A stretch of DNA of 64,000 nt, taken from Streptomyces sp. NA02950. Lineage in GTDB: Bacteria; Actinomycetota; Actinomycetes; Streptomycetales; Streptomycetaceae. The stretch is from NCBI RefSeq assembly GCF_013364155.1, contig NZ_CP054916.1:3282501-3346500 (forward strand), in the 5' to 3' direction. A model generated the notes under the pieces. That model was not told where the DNA came from and made no database searches. It worked only from the letters and a program-made list of their open reading frames with translations. The translations under genes and the position numbers were made by a program. This document shows positions 33,733 through 42,398 of the stretch, in pieces. The first letter of the stretch is position 1, and each line of letters begins with the position of its first letter.

Positions 33733-34287
33733 ATGTCCCTCCCTCTCACGCGTCGGATCGGTCGGGCCGCGCTGCTGGTCGCCGCCGGCGCCGTTCCCGT
33801 TGTCGCCACCGCCGGCGCCGCGAGTGCGGCGGAAACAGCCCTGCCGCAGTCCCAGCTGGGCGGGCTGAGCGCCCTGGACACCGCCTCCGTCGACCAGGTC
33901 GCGGACATTGCCTCGCGGCAGGTCGGGAGCGCGGCGGGCGACGTCGTCGGCAGCAAGGCCGGACGGACCGTCACGGAGGTTCTGCCGGGCAAGGCCGCTC
34001 CGGTGAAGACCACTCCGGCCAAGCCCGCCCAGCAGGCCAAGACCCTCCCGGCCAAGGCCAAGGCCAAGGGCGCGCACGCCAAGGCCGCCCCGGCCAAGGG
34101 CAAGGCGGTCAAGGGCGCCCATGCCAAGGGCAAGGGCGGTGCGCACGCCAAGGGCAAGGGCGCCAAGGCCGCCAAGGCCGCCCCGCAGACCCCCAAGGCC
34201 CCGCAGCAGGCCGCGCCGAGCCGGCAGAGCCCGGGCCTGCCGCTCAAGGGTCTTCCGCTGGGGGGTCTGCCGATGCTCGGCGGCTGA
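33733..34287 (+). CDS. Secreted Ala/Lys-rich repeat protein
   Basis: Product of 184 residues. A signal peptide with a Lys/Arg start and an ASA-type cleavage site at about 30-34 is followed by an Ala/Lys-rich low-complexity region (repeats of AKGKG, GAHAKGKG and PAKAKAKGAHA) and a closing GLPLGGLPMLGG. It is probably exported and basic, perhaps binding the wall or acidic polymers. Start ATG has AAAGGAGAA upstream. The 200 bases before it are unusually AT-rich. No known family is recognised. Confidence 0.8.
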   Translation: MSLPLTRRIGRAALLVAAGAVPVVATAGAASAAETALPQSQLGGLSALDTASVDQVADIASRQVGSAAGDVVGSKAGRTVTEVLPGKAAPVKTTPAKPAQQAKTLPAKAKAKGAHAKAAPAKGKAVKGAHAKGKGGAHAKGKGAKAAKAAPQTPKAPQQAAPSRQSPGLPLKGLPLGGLPMLGG

Positions 34288-34306
34288 TCGCCCGCACCGC
34301 ACACCG

Positions 34307-34341
34307 CGGGGGCCCGGGGAGTGTCACTCCCCGGGCCCCCG
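34307..34341. terminator. Terminator between the secreted protein gene and dapC
   Basis: A 17-bp perfect stem CGGGGGCCCGGGGAGTG with its complement, the arms separated by a single T (effective loop about 7 bases), between convergent genes. Confidence 0.88.
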
Positions 34342-34365
34342 TATGTGCGCCGTACGCGGTGCGGC

Positions 34366-35487
34366 TCAGGCCGTCAGCCGGCGGACCGCCGCCGCCACCC
34401 CCTCATCGGTCGCGGTGAACGCGACCCGGACGTTCCGCTCTCCGGCCGGACCGTAGAAGTCGCCCGGCGCCACCAGGATGCCCAGCTCGGCGAGGGCGCC
34501 GACGGTCTCCCAGCACGGCTCGTCACGGGTGGCCCACAGATACAGCGAGGCCTCGCTGTGCTCGATCCGGAAGCCGAAGCCCTCCAGCGCCGAGCGGAGC
34601 GCGGTGCGGCGCCGTTCGTAGCGCTCACGCTGCTCGGCCACGTGCTTGTCGTCGGCGAGCGCCGCGACCGTGGCGGCCTGCACCGGCGCGGGCACCATCA
34701 GCCCGCCGTGCTTGCGGATCTTCAGCAGTTCGCCGAGCACCGTCTCGTCGCCGGCGAGGAACGCCGCGCGGTAGCCCGCCAGATTGGACCGCTTGGACAG
34801 TGAGTGGACCGAGACCAGCCCCTCGAAGCTGCCGCCGGAGATCTCCGGGTGCAGCACGGACCGCGGTTCGGCCTCCCAGCCCAGTTCGAGATAGCACTCG
34901 TCGCTGACCAGCAGCACCTCGTGCTCCCGGGCCCAGGCGACCGCCGCCCGCAGCTCGTCGGGGGTCAGCACCCGGCCGGTGGGGTTGGACGGGGAGTTCA
35001 GCCACAGCAGCTTGAGCCCGGCCGGGTCCGGCCCGGCGCCCGCGGCACCTCCAGCGAAAGTCCCCACGTCGTACGGCACCGGCTCGGCGCCCGCCAGCCG
35101 TGCGCCCACCTCGTAGGTGGGGTAGGCCAGCCGCGGGAAGGCGATCCGGTCCCCGGGCCCGAGCCCGAGCTGGGTGGGGAGCGAGGCCACCAGCTCCTTG
35201 GAGCCGACCACCGGCAGCACCTCGGTGTGGCGGACCCCGGTGGCACCGAGGCGCCGCTCCACCCAGCCGGTCAGCGCGTCCCGCAACTCCGCGGTCCCCC
35301 ACACGGTGGGGTAGCCGGGGCTGTCGGCGGCACCGGCCAGCGCCCGCTGGACCGACTCGGGGACCGGGTCGACGGGCGTACCCACCGAGAGGTCGACGAT
35401 GCCGTCGGGATGGGCCGCGGCGGTCGCCTTGTACGGTTCGAGCCGGTCCCAGGGGAAGACCGGGAGGCGGGCGGAGACGGGTGGCAC
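34366..35487 (-). CDS. dapC: N-succinyldiaminopimelate aminotransferase DapC
   Basis: Product of 373 residues, a PLP-dependent aminotransferase of fold type I. NSPSNPTGR and VSDECYLELGWE are the usual substrate and cofactor loops, and SLSKRSNLAGYRAAF contains the Schiff-base lysine (SKR). It matches the actinobacterial DapC (Rv1178 type) that transfers an amino group to N-succinyl-2-amino-6-ketopimelate for lysine and DAP. GTG at 35487 is chosen. It follows fdxA on the same strand, and dapE is also nearby, but a hairpin separates fdxA and dapC. Confidence 0.92.
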   Translation of the reverse strand: MPPVSARLPVFPWDRLEPYKATAAAHPDGIVDLSVGTPVDPVPESVQRALAGAADSPGYPTVWGTAELRDALTGWVERRLGATGVRHTEVLPVVGSKELVASLPTQLGLGPGDRIAFPRLAYPTYEVGARLAGAEPVPYDVGTFAGGAAGAGPDPAGLKLLWLNSPSNPTGRVLTPDELRAAVAWAREHEVLLVSDECYLELGWEAEPRSVLHPEISGGSFEGLVSVHSLSKRSNLAGYRAAFLAGDETVLGELLKIRKHGGLMVPAPVQAATVAALADDKHVAEQRERYERRRTALRSALEGFGFRIEHSEASLYLWATRDEPCWETVGALAELGILVAPGDFYGPAGERNVRVAFTATDEGVAAAVRRLTA

Positions 35488-35598
35488 GGGTGGCTCGCTT
35501 TCGTCGTAAGCAGCCCGGTCGGCCGGCCCGGGGAACCCGGTGGCCGACCGGGAAAACAGACCGGCCCCGCAGGCAACAGGCCGTACGGGACCGAGGGC

Positions 35599-35636
35599 TG
35601 CGCCCAGGGCCCGCGTGGTCGGGGCCCTGGGGCGCA
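35599..35636 (-). terminator. Hairpin after fdxA
   Basis: TGCGCCCAGGGCCC pairs with GGGCCCTGGGGCGCA across about 9 bases, with one bulged base, just after the fdxA stop. Confidence 0.7.
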
Positions 35637-35639
35637 AGG

Positions 35640-35966
35640 TCACTCGTCGTGCTCCTGCGGCGGCAGCGCGGCGATGAAGGGGTGGTCGCGCTCGATCAGA
35701 CCGAGCTTGCTCGCGCCACCGGGCGAGCCGAGCTCGTCGAAGAACTCGACGTTCGCCTTGTAGTAGTCCTTCCACTCCTCCGGAGTGTCATCCTCGTAGA
35801 AGATGGCCTCGACCGGGCAGACCGGCTCACAGGCTCCGCAGTCGACGCATTCGTCCGGATGGATGTACAAGGACCGCTGGCCCTCGTAGATACAGTCGAC
35901 GGGGCACTCCTCGATGCACGCCTTGTCCTTCAGGTCGACACAAGGCTGCGCGATGACGTAGGTCAC
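35640..35966 (-). CDS. fdxA: Seven-iron ferredoxin
   Basis: Product of 108 residues. The N-terminus (CVDLKDKACIEECPVDCIY) and the second motif CVDCGACEPVCPVEAI hold the cysteines for a 3Fe-4S and a 4Fe-4S cluster, as in 7Fe ferredoxins such as mycobacterial FdxC. The C-terminal extension (YYKANVEFFDELGSPGGASKLG) is typical. It donates electrons to oxidoreductases such as P450s. GTG at 35966 has GAGGAGG upstream. Confidence 0.95.
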   Translation of the reverse strand: MTYVIAQPCVDLKDKACIEECPVDCIYEGQRSLYIHPDECVDCGACEPVCPVEAIFYEDDTPEEWKDYYKANVEFFDELGSPGGASKLGLIERDHPFIAALPPQEHDE

Positions 35967-36080
35967 GCTGTCGTTCCTCCTCGTTAGGGCTGCTATCGCG
36001 CGGGAGCGCGGCGTCGTCGATGCCCGCACCTAGTATCGCCGTTCCAGGGCACCAGACGCACATGAGGGGCTGACACAGCT

Positions 36081-37097
36081 GTGGATTTCACCACCGGCGG
36101 ACGTCTCGAGGTTCGGATCACCCCCGCTGACGTGGGCAAACGCGTTTCGGTGCGGCCTTTGACCGGGGAGCCCGACCCGCACGCCACATTCACTGACGTG
36201 GTCGGGGTTCTCACATCGTGGACCGGAGATGTGCTGTGTGTCACACGGCGGACCGGGGAAGCGGTGCGAATCGCGCGGTCCTCGCTGGTGGCGGGCAAGG
36301 TGGTGCCCGCCGCACCGGCCCGCCGCCGCGGCCCGGCCGCGAGCGCGCGCGAGCTGGACCGGATCGCCGCGCGCGGCTGGCCCGCGGTGGAGAGCGCACC
36401 GCTGGGCGAGTGGGAGCTGCGGGCGTCCGGCGGCTTCACCCGGCGGGCCAACTCGGTTCTGGCCCTCGGCGACCCGGGCCTGCCGCTGGACGCGGCGCTG
36501 GACCGGGTCACCGGCTGGTACGCCGAGCGCGGGCTGCCCGCGTACCTCCAGCTCAGCACCGGCGCCGAGAACACCCAGGAGCTACTGGCAGCGGAGCTGG
36601 CCGCGCGCGGTTGGACCAGGGAGGTGTCCGCACAGGTGCGGATCGCGGGCCTGGCCCCGGTCGCCGACCGGGACGCCGACGTCTCGGCGGTGGCGCTCTC
36701 CCGCCGGATCCACGACGCCTGGCTGGCCCGCTACCAGCGCTCCGCCGCCCCCTCCCCCGAGGTGCGGGCGGTGCTCTCCGGCGGCCCCTCGGTGTGGTTC
36801 GCGACGATAGGCGGCGCGCCCGGTGACGAGGTCCCGGCCGCGATCGGGCGGGTGGTGGTGGACGGCCGCTGGGCCGGGTTCGCGGCGGTGGAGGTCGCCC
36901 CGGAGCGGCGGCGGCAGGGGCTCGCCGGGGCGGTGATGACCGCGCTGGCCCGCAAGGCGCTGGACGAGGGCGCCTCGGCGGCGTACCTCCAGGTCGAGAC
37001 GGACAACGGCGGTGCCCACGCGCTCTACGAGGACATGGGCTTCACCGTCCATCACTCCTACCACCACTGGCGCGCCCCGCACGACGACCCCCGCTGA
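36081..37097 (+). CDS. GNAT family N-acetyltransferase
   Basis: Product of 338 residues. An N-terminal SH3-like beta domain (1-80, VRITPADVGKRVSVRPLTG) precedes a GNAT domain; the acetyl-CoA pyrophosphate loop is RRRQGLAGAV (around 278-287), and LYEDMGFTVHHSYHHW closes the fold. It resembles the Rv1179-type two-domain proteins next to fdxC in actinobacteria. The substrate is not predictable. The GTG at 36081 has a GAGGGG upstream. The next gene starts 17 bases after the stop. Confidence 0.88.
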   Translation: MDFTTGGRLEVRITPADVGKRVSVRPLTGEPDPHATFTDVVGVLTSWTGDVLCVTRRTGEAVRIARSSLVAGKVVPAAPARRRGPAASARELDRIAARGWPAVESAPLGEWELRASGGFTRRANSVLALGDPGLPLDAALDRVTGWYAERGLPAYLQLSTGAENTQELLAAELAARGWTREVSAQVRIAGLAPVADRDADVSAVALSRRIHDAWLARYQRSAAPSPEVRAVLSGGPSVWFATIGGAPGDEVPAAIGRVVVDGRWAGFAAVEVAPERRRQGLAGAVMTALARKALDEGASAAYLQVETDNGGAHALYEDMGFTVHHSYHHWRAPHDDPR

Positions 37098-37114
37098 GCG
37101 GGTACCGGACCACC

Positions 37115-37951
37115 ATGCCGCGTATGAACGACACCTCCCGGCGCCGGAGATTCGCCGAGGCGGCCCGCGAGGAACGCCCCGATCTGGCGCTGCTGTGCCT
37201 GCTGGTGGGCATGGAGGCGGACGCCGGGCTGGACGAGGACGGTCTTGACCGGGCGCAGATCGAACTGGACCGGCTGGCCGGTCTGCTGCCCTTCGCCCCC
37301 GGCGGTCCGGAGGGCTGGGCCACCGCGCTGGCCCGGTTGCTCGGCGAGCGCCATGACTTCCGGGGCACCCCGGCCGACTACCGGCGGCTGGAGTCCTCGC
37401 TGCTGCACGAGGTGCTGCGGCGCCGCCGGGGACTGCCGATCCTGCTGTCGGTGGTGTGGATCGAGGTGGCGCGGCGGGCGGGGGCGCCGGTGTACGGGGT
37501 GGGGCTGCCCGGCCACTTCGTGGTGGGCTTCGGCGATCCGTACGGGCACCATGTGCTGGTCGATCCGTTCGACGGGGGCCGGAGCCTGTCGGACGAGGAC
37601 GCGGCGATACTGGTGGCGGGCGCCACGGGCACTCCGCTGGCGCCGTCGGCGCTCACCCCGTCCACTCCGCTGGAGATCGTGCTGCGGATCCTCAACAACA
37701 TCCGGGCCTGGGCCGCCGCCCGCCCCGAGCGCACCGATGTCCAGCTGTGGGCGATCGAGCTGTCGCTGCTGCTGCCCAGCCACCCGGCCCGGCTGCGCTA
37801 CGAGCGGGCCCAACTGCTCGTGGAGCGCGGCGATTTCCTCGCCGGGGCGAAGGAGCTGGAGGACTACGCGGAGGTGGTGGCCGCGGTGGAGCCCGAGGCC
37901 GCGGCGGCGGTACGGCGCCAGGCGCGCGCGGCCCGCGCGATGCTCAACTGA
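37115..37951 (+). CDS. Transglutaminase-like SirB1 family protein
   Basis: Product of 278 residues of the SirB1/transglutaminase-like family. LESSLLHEVLRRRRGLPILLSVVWIEVARRAG and the later GLPGHFVVGF with LVDPFDGG are the family core; the His (GHF) and Asp (VDPF) of the transglutaminase fold are present while the catalytic Cys is replaced, as in other members. A TPR-like helical region follows (about 200-278). It is probably non-enzymatic. The gene is 17 bases from the acetyltransferase gene; a weak TACCGG box sits 6 bases before the ATG. Confidence 0.85.
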   Translation: MPRMNDTSRRRRFAEAAREERPDLALLCLLVGMEADAGLDEDGLDRAQIELDRLAGLLPFAPGGPEGWATALARLLGERHDFRGTPADYRRLESSLLHEVLRRRRGLPILLSVVWIEVARRAGAPVYGVGLPGHFVVGFGDPYGHHVLVDPFDGGRSLSDEDAAILVAGATGTPLAPSALTPSTPLEIVLRILNNIRAWAAARPERTDVQLWAIELSLLLPSHPARLRYERAQLLVERGDFLAGAKELEDYAEVVAAVEPEAAAAVRRQARAARAMLN

Positions 37952-38067
37952 CGGACTGCGGCCAGCCCTTGTCGCGGGCGATGCGGACCGCGTCCGCGCC
38001 ATTGCGGGCTGGGCGCGGCCACCGCCCGGTGCCGGGCGGGGGCCGTGCCGAGTCGGCCGCGGGGACC

Positions 38068-40284
38068 TCAGTTGGGAGTGGTGTCGATGACGCCGATCCG
38101 CTCGGAGGCCGACTTGCCGACCAGCGCCTTGCTGAGCGCCACGACCACGTCCTGCGGGCTGACGGGCCTCTTGGCGCCGGTGCCGCGCTCGATCAGCACC
38201 CCGTCGAAGGTGGAGCCGTAGAGCTGCTTGAGGACGGCGAGGTCGTAGTGCTCCACCAGCTTGCCGTTGACCACCCGCATCGAGAGGATCTTCGGCAGCG
38301 ACCGCCCCGGGCTGAGCGGCAGCGAGTGCTGGGGGTCGGTCTGCACCGTCACCAGGCCGGACATCGCGGGCTTGGCGAAGGTCTTCATCTTGTTGTCGAC
38401 CTCGGCCTTGCTCACCGTCGGCTGCTTGACGCTGACCGGCAGCTTGATGACCTTGTCCTTGCCGGTCTCGGCGCGCTCGCGGTAGGCGTCGGAGACGGCC
38501 GCGACCGCCCGGTCGACGTCCAGCGCCTTGCCCGCCTTGCCGTACACCGGGACGGCCCGGCCGGAGGTGAAGTTGATGGTGCCCTCGCGAGCGGTGCCCG
38601 AGGTGCCCGCGAGCCGCTCCAGGGCGTCCCGGAGCTTCTCCTCGTCGACCGTCACCTCGGGTTCGGCCTCGTGGGTGCCGCCGAACAGCGAGCCGATCAC
38701 CGTGAGCGGGTTGTAGTCGCGGCCCGCGACATTGCGGACGGTGGTCTCGGTGTCCAGGGCCAGGCCCGCGACGGACGGCTTGATCTCCTTCTGCTCACCG
38801 TCCACCGACACCTTCAGCGGGGCGGTGGTGCGGTTGCCGAGCTCGGAGTCCAGCTTCTCGACGGCGGCCTCCTTGGAGGTGCCGCCGATGTCGACGCCGA
38901 GCACGGTGGTGCCGTTGGGCACGTCGGCGTGGTTCATCACCAGGCCCGCGCTGTACGCACCCCCGCCCACCACGACCAGCAGGGCGACCAGCATGACCAG
39001 CTTGGAGCGGCCCTTCTTCTTCGGCTTCCCGGCCGCCGGGGCGGACGGTGCCGGAGTGCTCGGCGGGCCGCTGTCCCCGGCGGGCGCCGCCGGGCCGCCG
39101 CCGACGGGCGGGGACGGCGGCAGGCTCTCGGCCGGGGGCACCACGGGCACCCCGCTGACCAGCGTGTCGCTGGAGATCTGCTCGGGCGGCACCCCGCCGC
39201 CCGGGGTGGGGTCGGGGTCGCGGAACAGCGGACGGTCGGTGTCCGGCTCCCCGCCGAGCCCCCCCAGCGGGCCGGTGCCGGTGGTGGCGCCCAGACTGCC
39301 GGACAGCGGGGAGCCGCCCGGCGGGGTCGGGGGCTGCGCGCCCGGACCGCCGTGGCCGAGCGGGCCCACTCCGCCGGGGGGCGTGCGCTGGTCGCTGTCG
39401 AACGGACCGGGAAGGTGGCCGCCCGGCGGGGGCGGCAGCTCGTCGTCGTGCGGTCCGCCGCCGAGGCCGGGCGGCATCAGCATGTCGCCGGTGGCCGGGC
39501 CGGTGGTCGCGCCGTTCGGCTCCGGATCGCCCGGGAAACCGCCGCCCGCCGGGGCGTCGGTGAAGTACGGCAGGTCGGCGGTGGGGGCGCCGCCGATCGG
39601 GGGCGCGGGGAACCCTTGCGTGGTCTCAGGTCCCGAGGGCGCGGGGAAGCCCGGCGTCGTCTCGGGCCCCGGAGGCACGGGGAAGCCCTGTGTGGTCTCC
39701 GGCCCCGGAGGCACGGGGAAGCCCTGTGTGATCTCCGGCCCCGGAGGAGCGGGAAACGCCTGAGTGGTCTCGGGCCCCGCGGGCGGCCGCGGGGTGTTCC
39801 CGGTCGACGCGTTGCCCTTCGACTTGCGGGGCGCGAACCAATCACTGGTGCGCTCGCCGTCACCCTTCGCGCCCCTGCCGTCCGGGCCGTCGGCACCGGT
39901 CTCGGCCGGAGCGGCCTCCGGCGCGGCGGCGGCCTCGGGCCGCGGCACGGCGCCGGTGCGCTCGTTGGGGCTGTCGTCCTCGCCGGAGCGGGGGGCCGGA
40001 ACGCCGTCCTCCCCGACGGGCGTGCGCATGACGACCGGCGGGATCGGCCGGGAACCGGGGATATTGATCCGGATCCGGGTCGTCAGCGTGGTCTCGGTCT
40101 TCGGTTCCTCCGGCTTGGCCGCGGCACGCGCCTCACCCTCGCCGGATGCGCCCTGCGGGGCCTCCTGCGTCCGGTTCAGCGACGGGGACTGGCGGGATCC
40201 GTACGGCGGGGTGCCCGACGGGTAGGCGGCACCGCCGCTTCCCCCCCGGGGCCCGGAGGACGAACTGTCAGATTCACGGCTCAA
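38068..40284 (-). CDS. Membrane-anchored protein with peptidoglycan-binding (PG_binding_4) domains
   Basis: Product of 738 residues. A long Pro/Gly-rich cytoplasmic region (1-420) with five copies of a 12-residue repeat (GPETTQGFPVPP) is followed by one membrane helix (about 425-447) and an extracellular part. Repeats such as GTTVLGVDIGGTSKEAAVEKL and the region INFTSGRAVPVYGK are PG_binding_4 domains of the VanW/YoaR and L,D-transpeptidase context, but no VanW or catalytic domain follows. It likely contacts peptidoglycan. The start is a TTG at 40284 with GGGAG about 10 bases upstream. Confidence 0.8.
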   Translation of the reverse strand: MSRESDSSSSGPRGGSGGAAYPSGTPPYGSRQSPSLNRTQEAPQGASGEGEARAAAKPEEPKTETTLTTRIRINIPGSRPIPPVVMRTPVGEDGVPAPRSGEDDSPNERTGAVPRPEAAAAPEAAPAETGADGPDGRGAKGDGERTSDWFAPRKSKGNASTGNTPRPPAGPETTQAFPAPPGPEITQGFPVPPGPETTQGFPVPPGPETTPGFPAPSGPETTQGFPAPPIGGAPTADLPYFTDAPAGGGFPGDPEPNGATTGPATGDMLMPPGLGGGPHDDELPPPPGGHLPGPFDSDQRTPPGGVGPLGHGGPGAQPPTPPGGSPLSGSLGATTGTGPLGGLGGEPDTDRPLFRDPDPTPGGGVPPEQISSDTLVSGVPVVPPAESLPPSPPVGGGPAAPAGDSGPPSTPAPSAPAAGKPKKKGRSKLVMLVALLVVVGGGAYSAGLVMNHADVPNGTTVLGVDIGGTSKEAAVEKLDSELGNRTTAPLKVSVDGEQKEIKPSVAGLALDTETTVRNVAGRDYNPLTVIGSLFGGTHEAEPEVTVDEEKLRDALERLAGTSGTAREGTINFTSGRAVPVYGKAGKALDVDRAVAAVSDAYRERAETGKDKVIKLPVSVKQPTVSKAEVDNKMKTFAKPAMSGLVTVQTDPQHSLPLSPGRSLPKILSMRVVNGKLVEHYDLAVLKQLYGSTFDGVLIERGTGAKRPVSPQDVVVALSKALVGKSASERIGVIDTTPN
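39602..39781 (-). repeat. 36-bp tandem repeats in the PG-binding protein gene
   Basis: About five units encoding GPETTQGFPVPP variants (one GPEITQGFPVPP, one TTPGFPAPS). DNA conservation between central units is high, so copy number probably varies. Confidence 0.88.
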
Positions 40285-40478
40285 AGCAGGTTCTCCCAGT
40301 TAGCTCCGCCGCCCGTCAGACTCGCGCGGGCGGCTCGGCGGCGCGCACCACCTTACTGGGCGCCGCGGTGGCGCACTTGACGGCCGCCGTATCGCCACCG
40401 TCACGCACCCTAGGGACAGCGTCCGACGGCGTGGATGCGTCACGCGCATCGGGGGGACGTCACGACGGAAACGTCACG

Positions 40479-40847
40479 TCACTTACCAAGTCGGGCGGAC
40501 CGCCGGGCCGGTTGCGGGACCAGCGGCAGCGTGGCGCAGATCACACCGGCAAACATCCCGCCCAGCAGGAAGACATACGGCCCCAGCCCCGCGCCGAAGA
40601 GGAAGTCCCCTTCCGGTCGGGTGGCGGTGAGCAGCAGCACGGTGACCGTCCAGGCCCCCGCGGGCACTCCGCCGCCCATCCGGGTGCCGGTGGCCTTGAC
40701 CCCGCCGTAGCACAGCGCCACCACCCCGAGCAGCGCCAGCAGCAACCCGCCGGGGAACCAGGCGGCTTGCACCAGCGCGCCGGCGGTGCCCACCAGCGCC
40801 CCCATCACGGCGAGCAGCGCGTATCCGCCCAGACGTGCGGCGTTCAT
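40479..40847 (-). CDS. DUF6113 family membrane protein
   Basis: Product of 122 residues with four predicted membrane helices (for example [22 protein letters not shown] and [21 protein letters not shown]). I recognise the DUF6113 pattern of Streptomyces; a similar membrane protein follows mshB in mycobacteria (Rv1171). The ATG overlaps the mshB stop in ATGA, so translation is coupled. A role linked to mycothiol or its export is inference from position. Confidence 0.82.
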   Translation of the reverse strand: MNAARLGGYALLAVMGALVGTAGALVQAAWFPGGLLLALLGVVALCYGGVKATGTRMGGGVPAGAWTVTVLLLTATRPEGDFLFGAGLGPYVFLLGGMFAGVICATLPLVPQPARRSARLGK

Positions 40848-41728
40848 GCGGTCACCCCCGCGAAGAGGTCGTCCTCGCGGTCCGCGGCGGCCTCGCCCCG
40901 GACGAGCTGGTAGTGCTCACGGACGAAGAGCGGCTGGCCGAGGTCGTTGGAGAGGGCGAAGAAGGGTCCGTCCACCGCGATCTGGCTGGCGTGGGCGCGC
41001 ATGGCCGCGGTCTTCGCCCCGGCGTGGCCGCTGCCGTCGACGGCCGCGGTCACCTCGGCGTCCTCCACCACACCGGGGACGTCGTCGACCGAGGCGATAC
41101 CCGGGAAGAGCGATTCCCGGCCCGCCGCCCGCAGCCGGGCGAACCCCTCCTCGACCGCCGACCGCGGCACACAGTTCCAGTAGACCTTGGCGATCTTGTG
41201 GGGGGCGCCCAGACCGGGACGGAACCCGGCGTCCGACGCCAGCTCGAAGGCGCGCATCGCGACCCGGTGGGCCTGGATGTGGTCGGGGTGGCCATAGCCC
41301 CCGTTCCGGTCGTACGCGACCATGACCTGCGGCCGGACCTCGCGGATCACGGCCACGAGATGGCCCGCGGCCTCATCGAGGTCGGCCCGCCAGAAACAGT
41401 CGGGGCGGTCGTTCTGCGGGGCGCCCATCATCCCCGAGTCGCGGTAGCGGCCGGGCCCGCCGAGGAAGCGGTGGTCCTCGACCCCCAAGGCCGCCATCGC
41501 CGCGGCCAGTTCACCGATCCGGTGCGGGCCGAGCGCGTCGTCGCGATCAGCGGCGAGATGCGCCAGGTCGGGCGGAATGACCTCGCCCTCCTCACCGAGG
41601 GTGCAGGTCACCAGCGTGACATGGGCACCCTCGGCGGCGTACTTCGCCATGGTCGCGCCGTTGTTGATCGACTCGTCGTCCGGATGCGCGTGCACCAGCA
41701 GCAGCCGACGGGCGGGAAGAGCGGTCAT
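40844..41728 (-). CDS. mshB: Mycothiol biosynthesis deacetylase MshB
   Basis: Product of 294 residues of the LmbE/PIG-L family. VHAHPDDE (13-19) gives two zinc ligands and the catalytic Asp, and [12 protein letters not shown] the third His. The whole pattern matches MshB, which deacetylates GlcNAc-inositol in mycothiol synthesis. The ATG at 41728 is 6 bases after a TAGGCT box (leaderless). In S. coelicolor I recall mshB as SCO5126, consistent with the neighbouring Opp operons. Confidence 0.95.
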   Translation of the reverse strand: MTALPARRLLLVHAHPDDESINNGATMAKYAAEGAHVTLVTCTLGEEGEVIPPDLAHLAADRDDALGPHRIGELAAAMAALGVEDHRFLGGPGRYRDSGMMGAPQNDRPDCFWRADLDEAAGHLVAVIREVRPQVMVAYDRNGGYGHPDHIQAHRVAMRAFELASDAGFRPGLGAPHKIAKVYWNCVPRSAVEEGFARLRAAGRESLFPGIASVDDVPGVVEDAEVTAAVDGSGHAGAKTAAMRAHASQIAVDGPFFALSNDLGQPLFVREHYQLVRGEAAADREDDLFAGVTA

Positions 41729-41734
41729 GGGCAC

Positions 41735-41740
41735 AGCCTA
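41735..41740 (-). promoter_or_regulatory. -10 box of a leaderless promoter (mshB)
   Basis: TAGGCT on the minus strand, 6 bases before the ATG at 41728. Confidence 0.6.
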
Positions 41741-41818
41741 CGATTCGCACATCCGTGCCCATAGGGCACGGCGCGGCGCCCCCGGTTCCCGCGACCGGGC
41801 GACCGCTCGCCCCCCGGG

Positions 41819-42013
41819 TCAGAGGTCCACGTCACCGATCATGTCCGCCACATTGGTGGTGAGGTCGTCGATCGTCGGCGCGACCGACGAGCTGGCCAGG
41901 TAGAAGCCCAGGAGCACACAGATGATCGCGTGCCCCGCCTTCAGCCCTGCCTTGTTGACGAGCATGAAGACGATGATCAGCAGCAGCACTACCAGCGAAA
42001 TCGAGAGCGCCAC
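41819..42013 (-). CDS. Small membrane protein, conserved hypothetical
   Basis: A 64-residue protein with an N-terminal membrane helix (about 2-19), a second hydrophobic segment (26-42) and an acidic C-terminus (TIDDLTTNVADMIGDVDL). GTG at 42013 has GGAGGTGAG upstream. I recognise it only as a small Streptomyces membrane protein. It is divergent from the S9 peptidase gene. Function unknown. Confidence 0.72.
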   Translation of the reverse strand: MALSISLVVLLLIIVFMLVNKAGLKAGHAIICVLLGFYLASSSVAPTIDDLTTNVADMIGDVDL

Positions 42014-42398
42014 AGCGGCTCACCTCCAGGTACACGCGCTCGGACGGACAACATTATTGATGCCACGGGGGCCCTACCCACTATGCGCAATCGATCATAA
42101 CTATGGGCGCGTGCGCACGACTCGGTGCATGGGAGCATGACAGGGGCGCATGCCCGAATGCACGAACTGCCCTGCTGGCAGGCCTACTTCACGCTGGTAA
42201 TGCGCCATATCGGCGCCGTTCGGGCTGGCTTGATACGGCCGCCCGCGCGGCCGGGACCGTGCCGTCGGCAACCCGGCCCAAACGGACCCGCGGCCGCCCC
42301 GCCCGGCCTCGGGTCCCCGGCCGCCCCGCTCCGCCTCGACCCCGCGCCGATCCGCCCGTCCGCCCCCTGGAGATCAACCGGACCCGTACGCTCGCCCT
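42014..42398 (+). other. Intergenic region with AT-rich patch
   Basis: 385 bases between divergent genes. An AT-richer stretch (about 42050-42115) could hold the promoter of the small membrane protein. The right end holds the -10 box of the peptidase gene. No gene or repeat was recognised. Confidence 0.5.
42387..42392 (+). promoter_or_regulatory. -10 box of a leaderless promoter (S9 peptidase)
   Basis: TACGCT, 6 bases before the ATG at 42399. Confidence 0.5.

Noticed and set aside
33720..34304. Minus-strand ORF opposite the Ala/Lys-rich secreted protein
   Set aside because: Low-complexity antisense of a repetitive gene; the plus-strand protein has a signal peptide and a ribosome-binding site.
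38068..40284. VanW-type vancomycin-resistance protein
   Set aside because: Only the PG_binding_4 part is present; no VanW domain follows, so a resistance role is not supported.
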